Assembly (NCBI GenBank): GCA_020062065.1 | Contig: JAGUWZ010000060.1 | Location: forward strand, 1-12,520 | Direction of reading: 5' to 3' | DNA: 12,520 nucleotides | DNA from: Candidatus Omnitrophota bacterium | Lineage (GTDB): Bacteria > Omnitrophota > Gorgyraeia > Gygaellales > Profunditerraquicolaceae | Part shown: positions 9,614-12,520 of the stretch, in pieces | How positions within the stretch are numbered: position 1 is the first letter of the stretch | Layout of the letters: every line of letters starts with the position of its first letter | Position numbers and translations under genes: made by a program | Notes under the pieces: model-generated | Seen by the model: only the letters and a program-made list of their open reading frames with translations | The model's database searches: none | What the model was told of the DNA's origin: nothing

Positions 9614-9647
9614 CTAAATAATTTTCTGTTTAGGATAAATACAATAT

Positions 9648-10283
9648 ATGTTTACAGTTTCTGTTAAAAATAGCGAGGCAAAAGAAATCGAAACATTAAA
9701 ACTTGATGAGTCTGTTTTTAATGATAAAATACCGCCTTCTTCGGTTTATCAGGTAATTAATGCTTATAGGGCTAATCAGAGAAAGGGAAATGCTTCGACC
9801 AAGACCAGGGGTGAAGTTTCCGGCGGCGGCCGCAAACCCTGGCGCCAGAAAGGCACTGGCCGGGCCAGAGTTGGTTCTATTCGGTCTCCTTTATGGCGCC
9901 ATGGCGGAGTTATATTCGGCCCCCATCCCAGAGATTTCTCTTCTAAATTACCGACGAAAATGAAAAATCTGGCATTAAAATATGTCCTCAGCCAGAAACT
10001 GCAGGAAGACAATTTTATTGTCCTGGATAAGCTGGATATTGAGAAACCAAAGACTAAGGAAGTTGTCAGGATATTGTCTAATTTTAAAATTGATGGCAAA
10101 AGTAAAAACGCGCTTTTGCTTATGGATAAAATTGATGAAAATCTAAAAAGGGCTTTTGCTAATATAAATTTTTTACATGTCGATCTGGCAAAAAATGTAC
10201 ATACTTATGAAGTTTTGGCAGCGTCAAGACTGATTATTACTAATGCCGGGCTAAAAGAATTAATCCAGAGGCTTAAAAAATGA
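9648..10283 (+). CDS. rplD: 50S ribosomal protein L4
   Basis: L4 lines the constriction of the peptide exit tunnel. It has 211 residues. The extended tunnel loop is clear at about 57-92: GGGRKPWRQKGTGRAR then SPLWRHGGVIFGP. Lys68 corresponds to E. coli Lys63, where K63E gives erythromycin resistance, and is wild type. The globular part continues to TNAGLKELIQRL at the C-terminus. AGGA (9632-9635) lies 12 nt before the ATG. The stop overlaps the rplW start as ATGA. In E. coli L4 represses its own S10 operon through a leader before rpsJ. The tuf-rpsJ gap here is only 26 bp, so no such leader exists at that place. Confidence 0.98.
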   Translation: MFTVSVKNSEAKEIETLKLDESVFNDKIPPSSVYQVINAYRANQRKGNASTKTRGEVSGGGRKPWRQKGTGRARVGSIRSPLWRHGGVIFGPHPRDFSSKLPTKMKNLALKYVLSQKLQEDNFIVLDKLDIEKPKTKEVVRILSNFKIDGKSKNALLLMDKIDENLKRAFANINFLHVDLAKNVHTYEVLAASRLIITNAGLKELIQRLKK

Positions 10284-10564
10284 AGTCTAATTACGATATA
10301 ATAAAGGCTCTAATCAAAACGGAGAAAACGACTTTATATGAACCCCTTGGTAAATATCTGTTTCTGGTTGATAAATCCTGCAATAAGATAGAGATTAAAC
10401 AAGCCATAGAACAGATATATAAAGTAAAAGTCAAGGACGTAAACACTTTTATATTAAGAGGCAAGTTAAAGAGGGTCAGATACCAGGCGGGCAAGACTCC
10501 GGATTTCAAAAAAGCGATTGTGACCTTGAAAGAGGGACAGAAGATAACCGCAGCCGCAGTTTAA
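10280..10564 (+). CDS. rplW: 50S ribosomal protein L23
   Basis: L23 sits at the tunnel exit and is the docking site for trigger factor and the signal recognition particle. The 94 residues start with DIIKALIKTEKTTL. Glu15 in the TEK motif corresponds to E. coli Glu18, the trigger-factor contact. The core VNTFILRGKLKRVRYQAGKTPDFKKA (about 54-79) and the final KEGQKI strand are typical. AGAGG at 10267-10271, inside the end of rplD, is 8 nt upstream of the start, and the ATGA overlap suggests coupling to rplD. The gene is followed two bases later by a run of ten G. Confidence 0.97.
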   Translation: MKSNYDIIKALIKTEKTTLYEPLGKYLFLVDKSCNKIEIKQAIEQIYKVKVKDVNTFILRGKLKRVRYQAGKTPDFKKAIVTLKEGQKITAAAV

Positions 10565-10566
10565 GC

Positions 10567-10576
10567 GGGGGGGGGG
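10567..10576 (+). repeat. Homopolymer run of ten G
   Basis: Ten consecutive G occur two bases after the rplW stop codon, in the rplW-rplB spacer. It is the longest G run in the window and lies in untranslated mRNA. Such runs are slippage-prone in replication and sequencing, so its length may vary between cells or be a consensus error. Confidence 0.9.
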
Positions 10577-10579
10577 CAT

Positions 10580-10635
10580 AACCGAACGCTAATTTCTCTA
10601 GTTTCAACTTGATAGCGGAAAAATAGCGCCGGGTT
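10580..10635 (+). other. Imperfect hairpin in the rplW-rplB spacer
   Basis: AACC (10580-10583) can pair with GGTT (10632-10635), CGCTA (10587-10591) with TAGCG (10624-10628), and the following ATTT with AAAA or AAAT in part. A second TAGCG at 10613-10617 offers an alternative partner. No U-run follows, so it is not an intrinsic terminator. The ends read GCATAAC and GTTAGGC, which resemble integron attC outer boxes with one mismatch. The stem is weak and I give it no function. Confidence 0.4.
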
Positions 10636-10646
10636 AGGCACTCATT

Positions 10647-10656
10647 AATATGGGAA
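10647..10656. repeat. Probable target-site duplication flanking copy C, left half
   Basis: AATATGGGAA here is repeated perfectly at 10816-10825, on the other side of element copy C, where it contains the rplB start codon and the beginning of the second and third codons. The left copy abuts the AG of the element's left end. It therefore contains a stranded rplB start (ATG at 10650) whose frame stops after five codons (MGKLI) inside the element. Confidence 0.75.
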
Positions 10657-10815
10657 AGCTGATTTAACAACTAGTAAAATGATAATTTCAGCCCATTTTA
10701 ACGCAGATATTCGCAAATCCAACGCAGATAGTCGCAGATAGAACTTTAAATCTGCGAATATTCGCGTGCAATCTGCGTGTATCTGCGTTTAAAAAGATAG
10801 TTCTTAAATTGGCTA
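10657..10815 (+). mobile_element. CGCAGAT inverted-repeat element, copy C (rplW-rplB spacer)
   Basis: This 159-bp element is complete at both ends. The left end AGCTGATTTAACAACTAG and the reverse complement of the right end AGCCAATTTAAGAACTAT form imperfect 18-bp terminal inverted repeats. The left arm 10697-10740 holds CGCAGAT, CGCAAAT, CGCAGAT and CGCAGAT units; the right arm 10750-10790 holds the complementary TCTGCG and TTCGCG units; the loop is AT-rich. The outer stem TTTTAACGCAGATA pairs with TATCTGCGTTTAAAA with one bulge. Its first 84 nt match copy D at all but five substitutions and one gap. The right end leaves only three bases before the rplB ATG. There is no ORF or transposase; a non-autonomous MITE or REP-like element is the best description. 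Confidence 0.88.
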
Positions 10816-10825
10816 AATATGGGAA
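10816..10825. repeat. Probable target-site duplication flanking copy C, right half
   Basis: This second copy of AATATGGGAA directly follows the right end of element C and overlaps the rplB start codon at 10819. Identity with 10647-10656 is 10 of 10. Confidence 0.75.
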
Positions 10826-11652
10826 TCATAAAATTCAAACCAACAACACCGTCAAGGCGCTGGATGAGCGGCTATGATTTTAAAGAAATAACAAGACTCA
10901 AGCCGGAAAAATCTCTTGTCTTAGCTCTTAAGAAAAGCGGTGGACGCAATAATTACGGTCGTATCACCATAAGACACCGTGGAGGAGGACATAAAAGGTT
11001 GCTGCGTATAATTGATTTTAAAAGAGATTTACATGATCTATCCGCAAAGGTAATTGCTATTGAGTATGACCCAAACCGAACATCCCGGATTGCCTTAGTT
11101 GAGTATCCCAATAAAGAAAAAAGATACATCCTCTCACCACAGGGATTAAAGGTGGGTGATGAAATTATTTCATCTAATGATAAAAATGTTGATATAAAAA
11201 TTGGTAATTGTATGCTTTTAAGATATATTCCCCAGGGGACACCGATACATAATATAGAATTAACCAAAGGCAGTGGTGGTCAGATTGTCAGGAGCGCGGG
11301 TGCATCGGCAGAGATTATAGCAAAGGAAGAACCATTTGCGCACATAAGGTTACCGTCGGGTGAAATAAGGCTGATAAATCTGGATTGTCACGCCACCATT
11401 GGACAGCTTTCCAATGTGGAACATGAGGCGATAATTTTAGGGAAAGCCGGAAAGTCTCGCTGGCTGGGAAGAAGGCCACAGTCAAGGGGTTCGGCAATGA
11501 ACCCGGTAGACCACGGACATGGCGGTGGCGAAGGCAAGGCCGGACAGGGCAACCCCCATCCTGTAACACCCTGGGGAAAACCCACAAAAGGATACCGGAC
11601 CAGAAAGAGAAATAAATATTCTAATAAGTTTAGACTAAAAAGGAGAAAATAA
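10819..11652 (+). CDS. rplB: 50S ribosomal protein L2
   Basis: L2 is needed for subunit association and peptidyl transferase activity. The 277 residues include [18 protein letters not shown] (about 43-60), [13 protein letters not shown] (about 136-148) and the C-terminal functional segment [14 protein letters not shown] at 226-239. His232 corresponds to the conserved His229 of E. coli. The next residue, Pro in nearly all bacterial L2 proteins I know (DHPHGGG), is Gly233 here. The sequence continues [20 protein letters not shown] and ends in a basic tail. The start is fixed by an in-frame TAG at 10798-10800 and no other start codon between. No SD is present: the leader is the right end of repeat copy C. 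The stop is 6 bp before rpsS. Confidence 0.97.
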   Translation: MGIIKFKPTTPSRRWMSGYDFKEITRLKPEKSLVLALKKSGGRNNYGRITIRHRGGGHKRLLRIIDFKRDLHDLSAKVIAIEYDPNRTSRIALVEYPNKEKRYILSPQGLKVGDEIISSNDKNVDIKIGNCMLLRYIPQGTPIHNIELTKGSGGQIVRSAGASAEIIAKEEPFAHIRLPSGEIRLINLDCHATIGQLSNVEHEAIILGKAGKSRWLGRRPQSRGSAMNPVDHGHGGGEGKAGQGNPHPVTPWGKPTKGYRTRKRNKYSNKFRLKRRK

Positions 11653-11658
11653 ACAGTT

Positions 11659-11946
11659 ATGCCGCGTTCAGTAAAAAAAGGCCCGTTTGTAGAAGAGAAA
11701 TTAGTAAAGAAGGTTGAAAATGCCAGACGCAGCGGTAGTCGTTTGGCAATAAAAACCTGGTCGAGAAGATCAACCATATTACCGGATTTCGTGGGTTTTG
11801 CTTTCGCTGTTTACGATGGCAGAAAACACGTTCCAGTTTTTGTTACAGAGAATATGGTGGGACATAAGCTGGGTGAATTTGCGCCCACCCGAATATTTAG
11901 AAAACATGGTGGTGTCAAAGCCAAGAAAGCGCCGGAGAAGACGTAA
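11659..11946 (+). CDS. rpsS: 30S ribosomal protein S19
   Basis: S19 is in the 30S head near the A site and pairs with S13. The 95 residues begin [19 protein letters not shown] and contain [12 protein letters not shown] at 31-42, [20 protein letters not shown] at 51-70 and [15 protein letters not shown] at 71-85, all canonical. A short Lys-rich tail ([10 protein letters not shown]) follows. AGGAGA at 11641-11646, inside the end of rplB, lies 12 nt before the ATG. The TAA stop is the first three bases of the second family 2 leader, TAAGTGAGCACAT. Confidence 0.98.
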   Translation: MPRSVKKGPFVEEKLVKKVENARRSGSRLAIKTWSRRSTILPDFVGFAFAVYDGRKHVPVFVTENMVGHKLGEFAPTRIFRKHGGVKAKKAPEKT

Positions 11947-12082
11947 GTGAGCACATAAGTTATAGAGGCAGTTATTATTTGGCTAACCGACATAATTTAT
12001 CTTGCAAACTTACCCCGTAGTTTTCTATTATTCAGGTTTTTAGCGCAAAAGCTTGAATATAAAGAAAACGGCGCGGTGGGGG
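11944..12082 (+). promoter_or_regulatory. Structured leader, family 2 copy 2 (rpsS-rplV spacer)
   Basis: This is the second copy of the folded spacer. It begins with TAAGTGAGCACAT, 12 of 13 identical to the block over the rpsJ stop. The core hairpin is ATTCAGGTTTTT 12030-12041 with AAAAGCTTGAAT 12047-12058 around loop AGCGC, extended by TTTTCT 12021-12026 with AGAAAA 12063-12068 and CCG 12015-12017 with CGG 12069-12071. Compared with copy 1, the stem substitution (A to G in ATTCARG) turns an A-U pair into G-U, and the two other central changes fall in the loop, so pairing is preserved. CCCC 12013-12016 can alternatively pair with the G-run 12078-12082 in the rplV initiation region. The middle part (11957-12007) is less similar to copy 1. 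Confidence 0.65.
12075..12082 (+). promoter_or_regulatory. G-rich ribosome binding region of rplV
   Basis: GGTGGGGG lies 9 nt before the rplV ATG at 12092 and is the only SD-like sequence available. It supports the start at 12092. It lies just beyond the 3' arm of the family 2 hairpin and can pair with CCCC at 12013-12016, so it may be partly masked. Confidence 0.55.
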
Positions 12083-12091
12083 CTTATTAAA

Positions 12092-12424
12092 ATGATTGTC
12101 AAGGCCGAAACTAAATACATCAGGATTTCACCGACAAAAGTAAGACAGGTGATGGATTTAATCAGAGATAAAGATGTGCTTGAGGCTCAAGCCGTTCTTG
12201 ATAATCTGAATAAGCGTCCCTGCGAATATTTAATAAAAATATTGAGGTCCGCGGTGGCTAATGCCAAATTAAAGGGTTTTAATCCTGAACAGTTATACGT
12301 CTCTAAGATTATCTGTAATGTTGGGCCTGTTTGGAAAAGATTCAAAGCCGCGGCTTTTGGCAGAGCAACACCGATAAAAAGAAGAACAGCGCATATTAGA
12401 ATAGAGCTGGATATTAAAAACTGA
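12092..12424 (+). CDS. rplV: 50S ribosomal protein L22
   Basis: L22 contacts all 23S rRNA domains, and its hairpin reaches the exit tunnel next to L4. From the ATG at 12092 it has 110 residues, the standard length, starting MIVKAETKYIRISPTKVRQV. The tunnel hairpin is at about 78-97, GPVWKRFKAAAFGRATPIKR, followed by RTAHIRIEL. In E. coli the tip reads MKR and its deletion gives erythromycin resistance; here it is WKR (81-83). An in-frame TTG at 12053 would add 13 residues, but it lies inside the leader hairpin, encodes no conserved residues and lacks an SD. The last base of the TGA stop is the first base of repeat copy D. Confidence 0.97.
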   Translation: MIVKAETKYIRISPTKVRQVMDLIRDKDVLEAQAVLDNLNKRPCEYLIKILRSAVANAKLKGFNPEQLYVSKIICNVGPVWKRFKAAAFGRATPIKRRTAHIRIELDIKN

Positions 12425-12520
12425 GGTGATTTAACAACTAGTAAAATGATAATTTCAACCCAATTTTAACGCAGATTTTCGCAAATCCAACGCAGATTTT
12501 CGCAGATAAATCTTTAAATC
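12424..12520 (+). mobile_element. CGCAGAT inverted-repeat element, copy D (partial, runs off window)
   Basis: The left terminal repeat AGGTGATTTAACAACTAG starts at the last base of the rplV stop. The left arm CGCAGAT units (12470-12508) and the start of the AT-rich centre follow, and the window ends before the right arm. It is nearly identical to copy C, in the same orientation. rpsC is the gene expected downstream. Confidence 0.85.

Noticed and set aside
9760..9963. 67-codon reading frame inside rplD on the same strand
   Set aside because: It lies wholly within the conserved L4 tunnel-loop region in another frame and has no SD or recognisable product; it is a shadow of rplD.
10657..10815. 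tRNA or small structured RNA gene in the spacer repeats
   Set aside because: There is no cloverleaf, T-loop or CCA-type motif. The structure is one long imperfect palindrome shared by four copies.
12053..12091. TTG start extending rplV by 13 residues
   Set aside because: It lies inside the leader hairpin, has no SD, and L22 proteins normally begin at the MIVKAETKYIRISP region coded from 12092.

Overview
The window is a stretch of a bacterial str-S10 ribosomal super-operon, all on the + strand: rpoC, rpsL, rpsG, fusA, tuf, rpsJ, rplC, rplD, rplW, rplB, rpsS, rplV. The standard genetic code, ATG starts, several Shine-Dalgarno (SD) sequences, bacterial-type L2/L3/L4/S7/S12 and a beta-prime subunit with the Gram-negative trigger-loop insertion (SI3) place it in the Bacteria. 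EF-Tu has a switch I ([16 protein letters not shown]) that I remember from Planctomycetes and related PVC lineages rather than the usual ARGITIN. An uncultured PVC-type bacterium, possibly Omnitrophota, is my best guess, but it rests on memory and is only moderately sure.

Layout. 3-4853: rpoC, rpsL and rpsG are tightly packed (4-bp spacer, then an ATGA overlap). 4854-4998: spacer filled by a CGCAGAT-rich inverted-repeat element (copy A). 4999-8708: fusA, tuf, rpsJ with short spacers. 8709-9007: a 299-bp spacer holding a structured leader (family 2, copy 1) and then a reversed CGCAGAT element (copy B). 9008-10564: rplC, rplD, rplW. 10565-10818: a 254-bp spacer with a run of ten G, a hairpin and element copy C. 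10819-11946: rplB, rpsS. 11947-12091: a 145-bp spacer with the second family 2 leader. 12092-12424: rplV. Element copy D begins at the rplV stop and runs off the window; rpsC would normally follow.

The proteins are housekeeping: an RNA polymerase subunit, two translation GTPases and nine ribosomal proteins, expected to be co-transcribed. The unusual content lies in the spacers. Four copies of a roughly 160-bp element with imperfect 18-bp terminal inverted repeats and a long CGCAGAT hairpin sit at gene boundaries. Three of them end 1-4 bases before the start codons of fusA, rplC and rplB, and exactly those three genes have no SD. At rplB, a perfect 10-bp direct repeat containing the start codon flanks the element; at rplC a 6-bp repeat does the same. 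This is what insertion of a MITE-like element at a start codon would leave. Separately, two spacers share a folded leader that begins at the upstream stop codon and ends at the SD region of the next gene (rplC originally, rplV). I found no RNA genes, CRISPR array, transposase or clear intrinsic terminator.
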